Shown here: in pieces, positions 7,978-17,755 of the stretch
How positions within the stretch are numbered: position 1 is the first letter of the stretch
How the letters are laid out: the number at the start of each line of letters is the position of its first letter
Source: Aquabacterium sp.
GTDB lineage: Bacteria; Pseudomonadota; Gammaproteobacteria; Burkholderiales; Burkholderiaceae_C
DNA length: 50,765 nt
Direction of reading: 5' to 3'
Assembly: GCF_021768455.1 (NCBI RefSeq)
Contig: NZ_JAIZVX010000008.1
Span: 1 to 50,765 of the forward strand
The notes under the pieces: model-generated
Databases searched by the model: none
What the model saw: the letters and a program-made list of their open reading frames with translations, nothing else
What the model was told of the DNA's origin: nothing
Position numbers and translations under genes: made by a program

Positions 7978-9324
7978 ATGACGCTTGATCTCTCCCAATT
8001 CCAGGCGACCGGCAAGGAAACCGTTTTCCACGGCCGCCACATCGAACCGCAGATCTACGCCGGCATTGACGGCACGAACTGGGGCCTGAAGGACTACGAG
8101 GCCCGCGGTGGCTACGCAGCGCTGCGCAAGATCCTGGGCAAGGATGGCGGCGAAGGCATGACCCCCGACCAGGTCATTGCCGAAGTCAAGGCCTCGGCCT
8201 TGCGCGGCCGTGGTGGCGCAGGTTTCCCCACGGGCCTGAAGTGGAGCTTCATGCCCCGCGCCTTCCCGGGTCAGAAGTACCTCGTCTGCAACTCTGACGA
8301 AGGCGAGCCGGGCACCTGCAAGGACCGCGAAATCCTGCGTTTCAACCCGCATACCGTGATCGAGGGCATGGCCATTGCGGCCTACGCCATGGGCATCACC
8401 GTGGGCTACAACTACATCCACGGCGAAATCTTCGAGGTGTACGAACGCTTCGAAGCGGCCCTGGAAGAAGCCCGTGCGGCCGGCCTGTTGGGCAACAACA
8501 TCCTGGGCAGCAACTTCAGCTTCCAGCTGCATGCACACCACGGTTTTGGCGCTTACATCTGCGGCGAAGAGACCGCTCTGCTGGAGTCGATCGAAGGCAA
8601 GAAGGGGCAGCCCCGCTTCAAGCCGCCGTTCCCGGCCAGCTTCGGTCTGTATGGCAAGCCCACGACGATCAACAACACCGAGACCTTTGCGGCCGTCCCC
8701 TGGATCATCCGCAACGGCGGTGAAGCCTTCCTGAACGTCGGCAAGCCCAACAACGGGGGCACCAAGCTGTTCTCGATCTCTGGCGACGTCGAGCGCCCTG
8801 GCAATTACGAGATCCCCATGGGCACGCCCTTCAGCAAGCTGCTGGAACTGGCCGGTGGCGTTCGTGCCGGGCGCAAGCTCAAGGCCGTGATCCCGGGCGG
8901 TTCGTCGATGCCTGTGCTGCCTGCGCACATCATGATGGACTGCACGATGGACTATGACTCCATCGCCAAGGCGGGCTCCATGCTGGGTTCGGGTGCCGTC
9001 ATCGTGATGGACGATTCCCGCTGCATGGTCAAGAGCCTGCTGCGCCTGTCCTACTTCTACATGCACGAGTCCTGCGGACAGTGCACCCCATGCCGCGAAG
9101 GCACGGGCTGGCTGTGGCGCATGATGGACCGCATCGAGCACGGCAAGGGACGTCCTGAAGACATCGACCTGCTGAACTCGGTGGCCGACAACATCCAGGG
9201 CCGCACCATCTGCGCGCTGGGGGATGCCGCTGCCATGCCGGTGCGCGCGTTCATCAAGCATTACCGCGATGAGTTCGTGCACCACATCGAACACAAGACC
9301 TGCATGGTCCCGGCCTACATCTGA
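7978..9324 (+). CDS. nuoF: NADH-quinone oxidoreductase subunit F
   Basis: 51-kDa subunit that oxidises NADH using FMN and passes electrons to a [4Fe-4S] cluster (N3). The 448 residues show the glycine-rich FMN/NADH site [13 protein letters not shown] (about 77-89) and [14 protein letters not shown] (about 104-117). The cluster ligands are C366, C369 and C372 ([11 protein letters not shown]) and C412 (RTICALGDA). The ATG at 7978 gives [12 protein letters not shown]; an in-frame ATG five codons upstream (7963) overlaps the nuoE stop and is less likely. Confidence 0.98.
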   Translation: MTLDLSQFQATGKETVFHGRHIEPQIYAGIDGTNWGLKDYEARGGYAALRKILGKDGGEGMTPDQVIAEVKASALRGRGGAGFPTGLKWSFMPRAFPGQKYLVCNSDEGEPGTCKDREILRFNPHTVIEGMAIAAYAMGITVGYNYIHGEIFEVYERFEAALEEARAAGLLGNNILGSNFSFQLHAHHGFGAYICGEETALLESIEGKKGQPRFKPPFPASFGLYGKPTTINNTETFAAVPWIIRNGGEAFLNVGKPNNGGTKLFSISGDVERPGNYEIPMGTPFSKLLELAGGVRAGRKLKAVIPGGSSMPVLPAHIMMDCTMDYDSIAKAGSMLGSGAVIVMDDSRCMVKSLLRLSYFYMHESCGQCTPCREGTGWLWRMMDRIEHGKGRPEDIDLLNSVADNIQGRTICALGDAAAMPVRAFIKHYRDEFVHHIEHKTCMVPAYI

Positions 9325-9341
9325 TCGATCGGGCAACACAC

Positions 9342-11657
9342 ATGGTTGAAATCGAAATCGACGGCCGCAAGGTCCAAGCACAAGAAGGCAGCATGGTCAT
9401 CCGTGCCGCCGAAGAAAACGGGACCTACATCCCGCACTTCTGCTACCACAAGAAGCTCTCCATCGCGGCCAACTGCCGCATGTGCCTCGTGGACATCGAG
9501 AAGGCGCCCAAGCCCATGCCAGCCTGCGCCACCCCGGTGACGCAGGGCATGATCATCCGCACGAAGAGCGAGAAAGCCATCAAGGCCCAGCAAGGTGTGA
9601 TGGAGTTCCTGCTGATCAACCACCCGCTGGATTGCCCTATTTGCGACCAGGGCGGTGAGTGCCAACTGCAGGATCTGGCCGTCGGCTACGGCGGTACCTC
9701 TTCGCGTTACGAAGAGGAGAAGCGCGTCGTCTTCAAGAAGGACGTCGGCCCGCTGATCTCGATGGAAGAGATGAGCCGCTGCATCCAGTGCACCCGCTGC
9801 GTCCGCTTTGGCCAGGAAGTGGCCGGCGTGATGGAGTTGGGCATGGTGAACCGCGGTGAGCACTCCGAGATCGCCACCTTCGTGGGCAACTCGGTGGACT
9901 CCGAACTGTCGGGCAACATGATCGACATCTGCCCCGTCGGTGCCCTGACCAGCAAACCCTTCCGCTACAGCGCCCGCACCTGGGAGCTGTCGCGTCGCAA
10001 GAGCGTCAGTCCGCACGACTCGACCGGCTCCAACCTGATCGTTCAGGTCAAGAACGGCAAGGTCCTGCGCGTGGTGCCGCTGGAAAACGAAGACGTCAAC
10101 GAATGCTGGATCGCCGACCGCGACCGTTTCAGCTACGAAGCCCTTGGTGGTGCCGATCGCCTGAGCAAGCCCCAGATCAAGCAGGGTGGCGAATGGCGTG
10201 AAGTCGACTGGACGACCGCCCTTGAGTACGTGGCCAACGGCCTGCGAGGCGTGATAAACGATCACGGTGCCGCAGCCATCGGTGCACTGGCCACCGAGCA
10301 CAGCACGGTGGAAGAGTTGTACCTGCTGGGGCAGCTGGTCCGTGGTCTGGGTTCGGACAACGTCGACACCCGCCTGCGCAACGCCGACTTCTCCGTGGGC
10401 GCTGGCGCCCGCTGGCTGGGTCTGTCGATCGCCGAGCTGAGCACGCTGGATCGTGCTCTGGTCGTGGGTTCCTTCCTGCGCAAGGACCACCCGCTGTTCG
10501 CCTCTCGCCTGCGTCAGGCTGCCAAGCGTGGTGCCCAGGTTTCCGCCATCGGTGGTGCCAACGACGACTGGCTGATCCCCCTCAAACAGCGCGTGACCGT
10601 GGCCCCGAGCGCCTGGGCGCAGGCCCTGGGTGACGTGGCCGTGGCCGTGGCCAATCAGCTGAACGTGGCCATCCCCTGCAATGGCACCGCGACCGACGCT
10701 GCCAAGGCGATCGCCGCCTCCCTGCTGTCGGGTGAGCGCAAGGCCATCCTGCTGGGCAATGCCGCGGCCCAACACCCCCAGGCTGCCACACTGCAGGCAC
10801 TGGCCAACTGGCTGGCAGAGCACACGGGTGCCAAGGTCGGCTACCTGACCGAGTCCGCCAACACGGTGGGCGCGCAACTGGTTGGTGCGCAGCCTCAGCA
10901 AGGCGGTCTGAACGCCGGCCAGATGCTGGCAGGCAAGGCCCTGAAGGCCGTCGTGCTGCTGGGTGTCGAGCCTGAACTCGATGCCGCGAACCCGTCTGCA
11001 GCCCTCGCAGCCGTGCAGTCCGCCGAAATGGTCGTGTCGCTTTCGGCTTTCAAGACGGCCGCCACGTCTTACGCAGACGTGATCCTCCCCATCGCCGCCT
11101 TCACCGAAACCTCCGGCACCTTCGTGAACGCCGAAGGCCGTGTTCAGAGCTTCCATGGTTCGGTCAAGCCGCTCGGCGATGCCCGTCCTGGCTGGAAGGT
11201 GCTGCGCGTGCTCGGCACCATGCTGGGCCTGCAAGGCTTCGACTTTGAAACGTCGGAAGAGGTCAAGGCCCGTGCACTGGGTGATCTTGCCGCGCTGCCT
11301 GCCAAGTTGAACAACGCCACCTCGGCGGCCATCAACCTTGCCGGCTCCACCGGTGGTCTGGAACGCCTGGCCGACCTGCCCATCTACAGCGCAGACGCCC
11401 TGGTGCGCCGCTCGCCCTCGCTGCAGGCCACGGCCGACGGCAAGGCGCCGGTGGCCAGCCTGCCCCAGGCGCTGTGGGCCGAACTCGGCCTGTCCGACGG
11501 TGCCCAGGTCAAGGTGTCGCAAGACGGCGCCTCGGCCGTGCTGCCCGCCGTGCTGGACGCCAGCCTCCCCGCCAACGTGGTGCGTGTGCCTTCGGGCCAC
11601 GCCCTGACGTCTACGCTGGGTGCCTCCTTTGGCGCCATCCGCGTCGACAAAGCCTGA
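9342..11657 (+). CDS. nuoG: NADH-quinone oxidoreductase subunit G
   Basis: 75-kDa subunit that carries the electron wire of the peripheral arm. The 771 residues begin with a [2Fe-2S] domain with C34, C45, C48 and C62. A His-Cys3 [4Fe-4S] site follows (HPLDCPICDQGGECQLQD), then a second [4Fe-4S] site (CIQCTRC with DICPVGALTS). The rest is a molybdopterin-oxidoreductase-like domain without a metal cofactor role. The CxxCxxxC motif for the extra cluster N7 found in E. coli and Thermus is not seen after about residue 215 (ARTWELSRRKSVSPHD). The C-terminal third is Ala-rich and poorly conserved. Confidence 0.97.
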   Translation: MVEIEIDGRKVQAQEGSMVIRAAEENGTYIPHFCYHKKLSIAANCRMCLVDIEKAPKPMPACATPVTQGMIIRTKSEKAIKAQQGVMEFLLINHPLDCPICDQGGECQLQDLAVGYGGTSSRYEEEKRVVFKKDVGPLISMEEMSRCIQCTRCVRFGQEVAGVMELGMVNRGEHSEIATFVGNSVDSELSGNMIDICPVGALTSKPFRYSARTWELSRRKSVSPHDSTGSNLIVQVKNGKVLRVVPLENEDVNECWIADRDRFSYEALGGADRLSKPQIKQGGEWREVDWTTALEYVANGLRGVINDHGAAAIGALATEHSTVEELYLLGQLVRGLGSDNVDTRLRNADFSVGAGARWLGLSIAELSTLDRALVVGSFLRKDHPLFASRLRQAAKRGAQVSAIGGANDDWLIPLKQRVTVAPSAWAQALGDVAVAVANQLNVAIPCNGTATDAAKAIAASLLSGERKAILLGNAAAQHPQAATLQALANWLAEHTGAKVGYLTESANTVGAQLVGAQPQQGGLNAGQMLAGKALKAVVLLGVEPELDAANPSAALAAVQSAEMVVSLSAFKTAATSYADVILPIAAFTETSGTFVNAEGRVQSFHGSVKPLGDARPGWKVLRVLGTMLGLQGFDFETSEEVKARALGDLAALPAKLNNATSAAINLAGSTGGLERLADLPIYSADALVRRSPSLQATADGKAPVASLPQALWAELGLSDGAQVKVSQDGASAVLPAVLDASLPANVVRVPSGHALTSTLGASFGAIRVDKA

Positions 11658-11676
11658 GCGCAAGGGATAGAACAAG

Positions 11677-12735
11677 ATGATTGACACCTTGTACAACGCT
11701 GGCCTGGCCAGCCTGGGCGGTGCCTGGCCGGTGGTCTGGTCGCTGCTCAAGATCGTGTGCCTGCTGCTGCCGCTGCTGGGCTGTGTGGCCTACCTGACCC
11801 TGTGGGAGCGCAAGGCGATTGCCTGGTCGCAGATCCGTCCGGGTCCAAACCGCACGGGTCCTTACGGCCTGCTTCAGCCCATCGCTGACGCCGTGAAGCT
11901 GATCTTCAAGGAGATCATCATCCCGTCGGCAGCCAACAAAGGCCTGTTCTTCCTGGGGCCGATCATGACCATCATGCCGGCCTTGGCCGCATGGGCCGTT
12001 GTGCCTTTCGGCCCCGAAGTGGCCCTGTCCAACGTCAACGCCGGTCTGCTCTTCCTGATGGCGATCACTTCGCTGGAAGTCTATGGCGTGATCATCGCCG
12101 GCTGGGCTTCCAACTCGAAGTACGCCTTCCTGGGTGCCCTGCGCGCGTCGGCACAGATGGTGTCGTACGAAATCGCCATGGGCTTCTGCCTGGTGATCGT
12201 GCTGATGACGGCCGGTTCGCTGAACATGACCGACATCGTGCTGAGCCAGAACAAGGGCCAGTTCGCCGACATGGGCCTGGGCTTCCTCTCCTGGAACTGG
12301 CTGCCCCTGCTGCCGATCACGGTGGTGTACTTCATTTCCGGCCTGGCCGAAACCAACCGCCACCCCTTCGACGTGGTGGAAGGCGAATCGGAAATCGTGG
12401 CCGGTCACATGATCGAGTACTCGGGCATGGCCTTCGCCATGTTCTTCCTGGCCGAATACGCCAACATGATTCTGGTCTCCACCCTGGCCGCTGTCATGTT
12501 CTTCGGTGGCTGGCTGCCTCCGGTTGAGGCGCTGAGCTTCATCCCGGGCTGGATCTGGCTGGGTCTCAAGGCCTTCATCATCGTCACGCTGTTCCTGTGG
12601 GTGCGTGCTTCCTTCCCCCGTTTCCGTTACGACCAGATCATGCGTCTGGGCTGGAAGATCTTCATCCCCATCACGCTGGTGTGGCTGGTGATCGTGGGCG
12701 TGTGGATGATGTCCCCGCTGAACATCTGGAAGTAA
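11677..12735 (+). CDS. nuoH: NADH-quinone oxidoreductase subunit H
   Basis: Membrane subunit that anchors the peripheral arm and forms the entry of the quinone tunnel. The 352 residues form about eight membrane helices. The conserved cytoplasmic loops are [20 protein letters not shown] (about 44-63) and the acidic [16 protein letters not shown] loop (about 226-241) involved in coupling quinone chemistry to proton pumping. AAGGGAT lies upstream of the ATG, and nuoI starts nine bases after the stop. Confidence 0.98.
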   Translation: MIDTLYNAGLASLGGAWPVVWSLLKIVCLLLPLLGCVAYLTLWERKAIAWSQIRPGPNRTGPYGLLQPIADAVKLIFKEIIIPSAANKGLFFLGPIMTIMPALAAWAVVPFGPEVALSNVNAGLLFLMAITSLEVYGVIIAGWASNSKYAFLGALRASAQMVSYEIAMGFCLVIVLMTAGSLNMTDIVLSQNKGQFADMGLGFLSWNWLPLLPITVVYFISGLAETNRHPFDVVEGESEIVAGHMIEYSGMAFAMFFLAEYANMILVSTLAAVMFFGGWLPPVEALSFIPGWIWLGLKAFIIVTLFLWVRASFPRFRYDQIMRLGWKIFIPITLVWLVIVGVWMMSPLNIWK

Positions 12736-12744
12736 GGGACCACC

Positions 12745-13236
12745 ATGTCGACCTCTTTCAAAGAATTCGTCTCGAGCTTCTTCCTGCTGGAAATGTTCAA
12801 GGGGATGGCCCTCACGGGTCGTCATTTCCTGAAGCCGTACATCACGGTCCAGTTCCCGGAAGAAAAGACCCCGCAGTCGCCCCGCTTCCGTGGCCTGCAC
12901 GCCTTGCGTCGTTATGAGAACGGCGAAGAGCGCTGCATCGCCTGCAAGCTGTGCGAAGCGGTCTGTCCGGCCATGGCCATCACCATCGAGTCCGATGTGC
13001 GTGACGACGGTTCGCGTCGCACCACGCGCTACGACATCGACCTGACCAAGTGCATCTTCTGCGGTTTCTGCGAAGAGAGCTGCCCAGTGGACTCCATCGT
13101 CGAGACCCACATCTTCGAATACCACGGCGAAAAGCGTGGCGACCTCTACTTCACCAAGGACATGCTCCTGGCCGTGGGTGACCGCTACGAAAAAGAAATC
13201 GCCGCCAACAAGGAGGCAGACGCGGCTTACCGCTGA
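12745..13236 (+). CDS. nuoI: NADH-quinone oxidoreductase subunit I
   Basis: Ferredoxin-like subunit with clusters N6a and N6b, linking NuoG to NuoB. The 163 residues contain two complete 4Fe-4S motifs: C64, C67, C70, C74 ([12 protein letters not shown]) and C103, C106, C109, C113 ([12 protein letters not shown]). The N-terminus has the amphipathic [15 protein letters not shown] segment that lies along the membrane arm. Six bases separate it from nuoJ. Confidence 0.98.
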   Translation: MSTSFKEFVSSFFLLEMFKGMALTGRHFLKPYITVQFPEEKTPQSPRFRGLHALRRYENGEERCIACKLCEAVCPAMAITIESDVRDDGSRRTTRYDIDLTKCIFCGFCEESCPVDSIVETHIFEYHGEKRGDLYFTKDMLLAVGDRYEKEIAANKEADAAYR

Positions 13237-13242
13237 CCGATC

Positions 13243-13890
13243 ATGGACACTTTCAGCCTACTTTTCTACATCTTCGCCTCGGTGCTGGTTTTCGCGGGCT
13301 TCCGCGTGATCACCGCCAAGAGCCCCGTGTCGGCGGCCCTGCACCTTGTGCTGGCCTTCTTCAGTGCTTCCTGCGTGTGGATGCTGCTGCAAGCCGAGTT
13401 CCTGTCGATCGCCCTGGTGCTGGTCTACGTGGGCGCGGTGATGGTGCTTTTCCTCTTCGTGGTGATGATGCTCGACATCAACATCGACTCCATCCGCCAG
13501 GGGTTCTGGAAGCACTTCCCGCTGGCAGGTGCCATCGGTGCCGTGATCGCGGTGGAAATGGCCTTCGTCCTGACGCGCGGGTTCGACCTGCCGCTGGCCA
13601 AGCCTTTCCCGCCTGATGTCGCCAAGGTGCCCAATACCAAGGCCCTGGGCATCGAGCTCTACTCGCATTACCTGTTCCCTGTGCAGATCGCTGCCGTGAT
13701 CCTGCTGGTGGCCATCATTGCCGCCATCGCGCTGACCCTGCGCAAGCGCAAGGATTCGCTGGCCCAGAAGGTGGGTGAACAGGTCCGCGTCAAGAAGGCT
13801 GATCGCCTGCGCGTCGTCAAGGTCGCGCCGGTGGTGGAAGCCCCCGCCGCATCCGATGCGGCCACGAATGCCAACGGAGGCCAGGCATGA
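13243..13890 (+). CDS. nuoJ: NADH-quinone oxidoreductase subunit J
   Basis: Membrane subunit of the proton channel region. The 215 residues have five predicted membrane helices; the third contains the conserved [18 protein letters not shown] segment with its pi-bulge. After the last helix (about 145-165) comes a basic, then Ala-rich tail ([15 protein letters not shown]...) that looks species-specific. The stop codon overlaps the nuoK start in an ATGA arrangement, so the two are translationally coupled. Confidence 0.96.
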   Translation: MDTFSLLFYIFASVLVFAGFRVITAKSPVSAALHLVLAFFSASCVWMLLQAEFLSIALVLVYVGAVMVLFLFVVMMLDINIDSIRQGFWKHFPLAGAIGAVIAVEMAFVLTRGFDLPLAKPFPPDVAKVPNTKALGIELYSHYLFPVQIAAVILLVAIIAAIALTLRKRKDSLAQKVGEQVRVKKADRLRVVKVAPVVEAPAASDAATNANGGQA

Positions 13891-14201
13891 ACACGTCGAT
13901 CACCCTCGGGCATTTCCTGTCGCTGGGCGCCATCCTGTTCACCATGTCGGTGATCGGGATCTTCCTGAACCGCAAGAACCTGATCGTGCTGCTCATGGCC
14001 ATCGAGCTGATGCTCCTGGCCGTGAACATGAACTTCGTCGCCTTCTCCCACTACCTGGGCGACATGGACGGACAGGTCTTCGTCTTCTTCATCCTGACCG
14101 TGGCGGCTGCTGAATCAGCGATCGGTCTGGCCATCCTGGTGGTGTTGTTCCGCAATCGTGCCTCGATCAACGTGGACGAGCTGGACACCCTCAAGGGCTG
14201 A
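13887..14201 (+). CDS. nuoK: NADH-quinone oxidoreductase subunit K
   Basis: Small membrane subunit of complex I. The 104 residues form three helices with the two buried glutamates needed for proton transfer, E40 ([10 protein letters not shown]) and E76 ([10 protein letters not shown]). These correspond to E36 and E72 of E. coli. The sequence [20 protein letters not shown] is strongly conserved. The ATG at 13887 overlaps the nuoJ stop by four bases; nuoL follows after 27 bases with GGAGAAA as its ribosome-binding site. Confidence 0.97.
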   Translation: MNTSITLGHFLSLGAILFTMSVIGIFLNRKNLIVLLMAIELMLLAVNMNFVAFSHYLGDMDGQVFVFFILTVAAAESAIGLAILVVLFRNRASINVDELDTLKG

Positions 14202-14228
14202 TGCCGCGACGCTAGGAGAAACACAACA

Positions 14229-16238
14229 ATGTCAGAGCTTTCCCTCAACTCGCTCCTGGTGGTGCCGCTCGCACCCCTGGTGGGCTCGCTCGCAGCCGGC
14301 CTTGCCGGCAAGGCGATCGGGCGTCGCGGCGCGCACATCATCACCATCCTGGGTGTGCTGATCTCCTTCATCTTCTCCGCCATGACCTTGAAGGCCGTGG
14401 CAGGGGAGGGTGCCCACTTCAATGCCACCGTTTACGAGTGGATGACGTTGGGCAACCTGAAGATGGAAGTCGGCTTCCTGGTGGATGGCCTGACCGCCAT
14501 GATGATGTGCGTCGTGACCTTCGTGTCGCTGATGGTGCACATCTACACCATCGGCTACATGGAAGAAGACGACGGTTACCAGCGCTTCTTCAGCTACATC
14601 TCGCTGTTCACCTTCTCCATGTTGATGCTCGTGATGAGCAACAACCTGCTGCAACTGTTCTTCGGCTGGGAAGCCGTGGGCCTGGTGTCCTACCTGCTGA
14701 TCGGTTTCTGGTTCAAAAAGCCCACGGCCATCTTTGCCAACATGAAGGCCTTCCTGGTCAACCGTGTGGGTGACTTTGGCTTCATCCTTGGCATCGGCCT
14801 GATTCTGGCCTTCACCGGTACGCTGAACTACGGCGAGATCTTCGCCAAGGGCAGCACGCTGGCCGCCATGACGCTGCCCAAGACCGACTGGTCGCTGATC
14901 ACTGTGATCTGCATCTGCCTGTTCATCGGCGCGATGGGCAAGTCGGCCCAGTTCCCGCTGCACGTGTGGCTGCCGGACTCGATGGAAGGCCCAACGCCGA
15001 TCTCCGCGCTGATTCACGCCGCGACCATGGTGACGGCGGGCATCTTCATGGTGTCGCGCATGTCGCCGCTGTTTGAACTGTCCGACGCCGCACTGAACTT
15101 CATCCTGGTGATCGGGTCGATCACAGCCCTGTTCATGGGTTTCCTCGGCATCATCCAGAACGACATCAAACGCGTGGTCGCCTACTCCACGCTGTCGCAG
15201 CTGGGTTACATGACCGTGGCCCTGGGCGTGTCGGCCTACAACGTCGCCGTGTTCCACCTGATGACGCACGCCTTCTTCAAGGCCTTGCTGTTCCTCGGTG
15301 CCGGTTCCGTGATCATCGGCATGCACCACGATCAGGACATCCGCAACATGGGTGGCCTCTGGAAGCGCATGCCGATCACGTGGATCACGTCGCTGCTGGG
15401 TTCGCTGGCCCTGATCGGTACGCCGTTCTTTGCTGGTTTCTACTCGAAGGATTCGATCATCGAGGCCGTTCACGCCAGCCATCTGCCTGCAGCCGGTTTC
15501 GCTTACTTTGCCGTGATTTGCGGCGTGTTCGTGACCGCCTTCTACAGCTTCCGGATGTATTTCCTGGTCTTCCACGGCAAGGAGCACTTCCACCACAAGC
15601 CATTCCCGGGTGAGCACGACCACCATGACGACGACCACGGTCATGGCCATGCCCACGAGCCGCACGAGTCGCCTTGGGTGGTGACGGCACCACTGGTGCT
15701 GCTGGCCATCCCTTCGGTGGTGATCGGTTTCCTGTGCATCGAACCCATGCTGTTTGGCGACTTCTTCAAGGGTGCGATCTTCGTGAACCACGAACTGCAT
15801 CCTGCGATGGAAGAACTGAAGAACGAGTTCCACGGCGCCACCGCCATGGCCTTGCATGGCCTCTCGACCCTGCCGTTCTTCCTGGCGCTGGGTGGTGTGG
15901 TCACGGCCTTCGTGTTCTACATGGTGGCCCCGCAGATCCCGGCCATGTTCGCCAAGGTGCTGCGTCCGCTGATCGTGATCGGCGAGAACAAGTACTTCAT
16001 GGACTGGTTCAACGAGAACGTCCTGGCTGCTGGCGCTCGCCTGCTGGGCCGTGGCTTCTGGAAGATCGGTGACACAGCGATCATCGACGGCCTGGTCGTC
16101 AATGGTTCGGCCAAACTGGTGGGCCTGATTGGTTCGCTGGTGCGCCTGTTCCAGACTGGTTACCTCTATCACTACGCGCTGGTCATGATCCTGGGGGTGT
16201 TTGCCCTCATGACGTGGTTCGTGTTCATGCACCCCTGA
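14229..16238 (+). CDS. nuoL: NADH-quinone oxidoreductase subunit L
   Basis: Distal antiporter-like subunit of complex I with the long lateral helix that clamps the membrane arm. The 669 residues include FFGWEAVGLVSYLLIGFW with the key glutamate, and MGKSAQFPLHVWLPDSMEGP with the buried lysine. KRVVAYSTLSQLGYM is also present. Between two late helices, residues 452-482 form a hydrophilic loop containing 13 histidines mixed with Asp and Glu, which is absent from E. coli NuoL. Sixteen bases separate it from nuoM. Confidence 0.97.
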   Translation: MSELSLNSLLVVPLAPLVGSLAAGLAGKAIGRRGAHIITILGVLISFIFSAMTLKAVAGEGAHFNATVYEWMTLGNLKMEVGFLVDGLTAMMMCVVTFVSLMVHIYTIGYMEEDDGYQRFFSYISLFTFSMLMLVMSNNLLQLFFGWEAVGLVSYLLIGFWFKKPTAIFANMKAFLVNRVGDFGFILGIGLILAFTGTLNYGEIFAKGSTLAAMTLPKTDWSLITVICICLFIGAMGKSAQFPLHVWLPDSMEGPTPISALIHAATMVTAGIFMVSRMSPLFELSDAALNFILVIGSITALFMGFLGIIQNDIKRVVAYSTLSQLGYMTVALGVSAYNVAVFHLMTHAFFKALLFLGAGSVIIGMHHDQDIRNMGGLWKRMPITWITSLLGSLALIGTPFFAGFYSKDSIIEAVHASHLPAAGFAYFAVICGVFVTAFYSFRMYFLVFHGKEHFHHKPFPGEHDHHDDDHGHGHAHEPHESPWVVTAPLVLLAIPSVVIGFLCIEPMLFGDFFKGAIFVNHELHPAMEELKNEFHGATAMALHGLSTLPFFLALGGVVTAFVFYMVAPQIPAMFAKVLRPLIVIGENKYFMDWFNENVLAAGARLLGRGFWKIGDTAIIDGLVVNGSAKLVGLIGSLVRLFQTGYLYHYALVMILGVFALMTWFVFMHP

Positions 16239-16254
16239 GCGCGAGGGCCCGTTC

Positions 16255-17742
16255 ATGCAAACAACATCCAACATCCTCTCTCTGGCCGTCTGGCTCCCGG
16301 TGGCTTTCGGCATCCTGCTGCTCGCCATTGGCCGCCAGGAAAATGCCAAGGTCACCCGCTGGGTGGCCCTGATCGGTGCACTGGCCGGCTTCTTGGCCAC
16401 GGTGCCCGTGATGACCGGTTTTGACAACTCGACGGCGGCCATGCAGTTCGTCGAGCACGCCGCCTGGATCGAACGCTTCAATGTGTTCTACCACCTTGGC
16501 GTCGACGGCATCTCGATGTGGTTCGTTCCCTTGACCGCTTTCATCACCGTGATCGTGGTGCTGGCGGGCTGGGAAGTCATCGAAGACCGTCCGCACCAGT
16601 ATTACGGCGCTTTCCTGATCCTGTCCGGCCTGATGGTTGGCGTGTTCTCGGCGCTCGACGGTCTGCTGTTCTACGTGTTCTTCGAAGCCACGCTGATCCC
16701 GATGTACATCATCATCGGCGTGTGGGGCGGCCCGCGTCGTGTGTACGCCGCCTTCAAGTTCTTCCTGTACACGCTGCTTGGCTCGCTGCTGATGCTGATT
16801 GCGCTGGTCTACCTGTACTACAAGTCGGGTGGTTCCTTCGACATCGCCACTTGGCAGAAGCTGCCCTTGGCAGCCACGCCTCAAGCCCTGCTGTTTGGTG
16901 CCTTCTTTGCGGCCTTCGCCGTGAAGGTGCCGATGTTCCCGGTGCACACCTGGCTGCCCGACGTGCACGTGGAAGCGCCCACCGGCGGTTCTGCCGTGCT
17001 GGCAGCCATCATGCTGAAGCTGGGTTGCTACGGTTTCCTGCGCTTCATGCTGCCCATCGTGCCGGATGCGTCCCACGAGTTCGCTCCCGTGGTGATCACC
17101 CTGTCGTTGATTGGTGTGATCTACATCGGTCTGGTGGCGATGGTTCAGCAGGACATGAAGAAGCTGGTGGCTTATTCGTCCATCGCTCACATGGGTTTCG
17201 TGACCCTGGGTTTCTTCATCTTCAACGAACTGGGCATCGTCGGTGGTCTGGTGCAAATGATTGCCCACGGCTTCGTCTCCGGCGCGATGTTCCTGAGCAT
17301 CGGCGTGCTGTATGACCGTGTTCACTCGCGTGAGATCGCCAGCTACGGCGGCGTGGTCAACACCATGCCCAAGTTTGCGGCCTTTGCCCTGCTGTTCTCG
17401 ATGGCCAACTGCGGCCTGCCGGGTACCGCTGGCTTCGTGGGCGAGTGGATGGTCATCCTGGGCGCGGTCCAGCACGACTTCCTGATCGGTGCCCTGGCTG
17501 CGACCGCCCTGATCTTCGGTGCGGCCTACACGTTGTGGATGTACAAGCGTGTCTACCTTGGTGACGTGGCCAACGACCATGTGCGCGAACTCACCGACAT
17601 CAACGCCCGCGAATTCCTCATCCTGGCCATCCTGGCCGCTGCCGTGCTGTGGATGGGCATCCAGCCCAAGCCTTTCACCGACGCCATGCATGTGTCGGTG
17701 ACCGAGCTGATCAAGCACGTGTCGCAAAGCAAGCTGAACTGA
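16255..17742 (+). CDS. nuoM: NADH-quinone oxidoreductase subunit M
   Basis: Second antiporter-like proton-pumping subunit. The 495 residues form about 14 membrane helices. The key charged residues are visible: E144 (FYVFFEATLIPMYI) and K224 (FAVKVPMFPVHTWLPD), the latter equivalent to K234 of E. coli. VQQDMKKLVAYSSIAHMGF is the conserved broken-helix region. The gap to nuoN is 13 bases. Confidence 0.97.
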   Translation: MQTTSNILSLAVWLPVAFGILLLAIGRQENAKVTRWVALIGALAGFLATVPVMTGFDNSTAAMQFVEHAAWIERFNVFYHLGVDGISMWFVPLTAFITVIVVLAGWEVIEDRPHQYYGAFLILSGLMVGVFSALDGLLFYVFFEATLIPMYIIIGVWGGPRRVYAAFKFFLYTLLGSLLMLIALVYLYYKSGGSFDIATWQKLPLAATPQALLFGAFFAAFAVKVPMFPVHTWLPDVHVEAPTGGSAVLAAIMLKLGCYGFLRFMLPIVPDASHEFAPVVITLSLIGVIYIGLVAMVQQDMKKLVAYSSIAHMGFVTLGFFIFNELGIVGGLVQMIAHGFVSGAMFLSIGVLYDRVHSREIASYGGVVNTMPKFAAFALLFSMANCGLPGTAGFVGEWMVILGAVQHDFLIGALAATALIFGAAYTLWMYKRVYLGDVANDHVRELTDINAREFLILAILAAAVLWMGIQPKPFTDAMHVSVTELIKHVSQSKLN

Positions 17743-17755
17743 GGGCCGACATAAC

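Noticed and set aside
10000-10100. Loss of cluster N7 ligands in NuoG as a defect
   Set aside because: N7 is absent from complex I of many bacteria and mitochondria, so its absence is normal.
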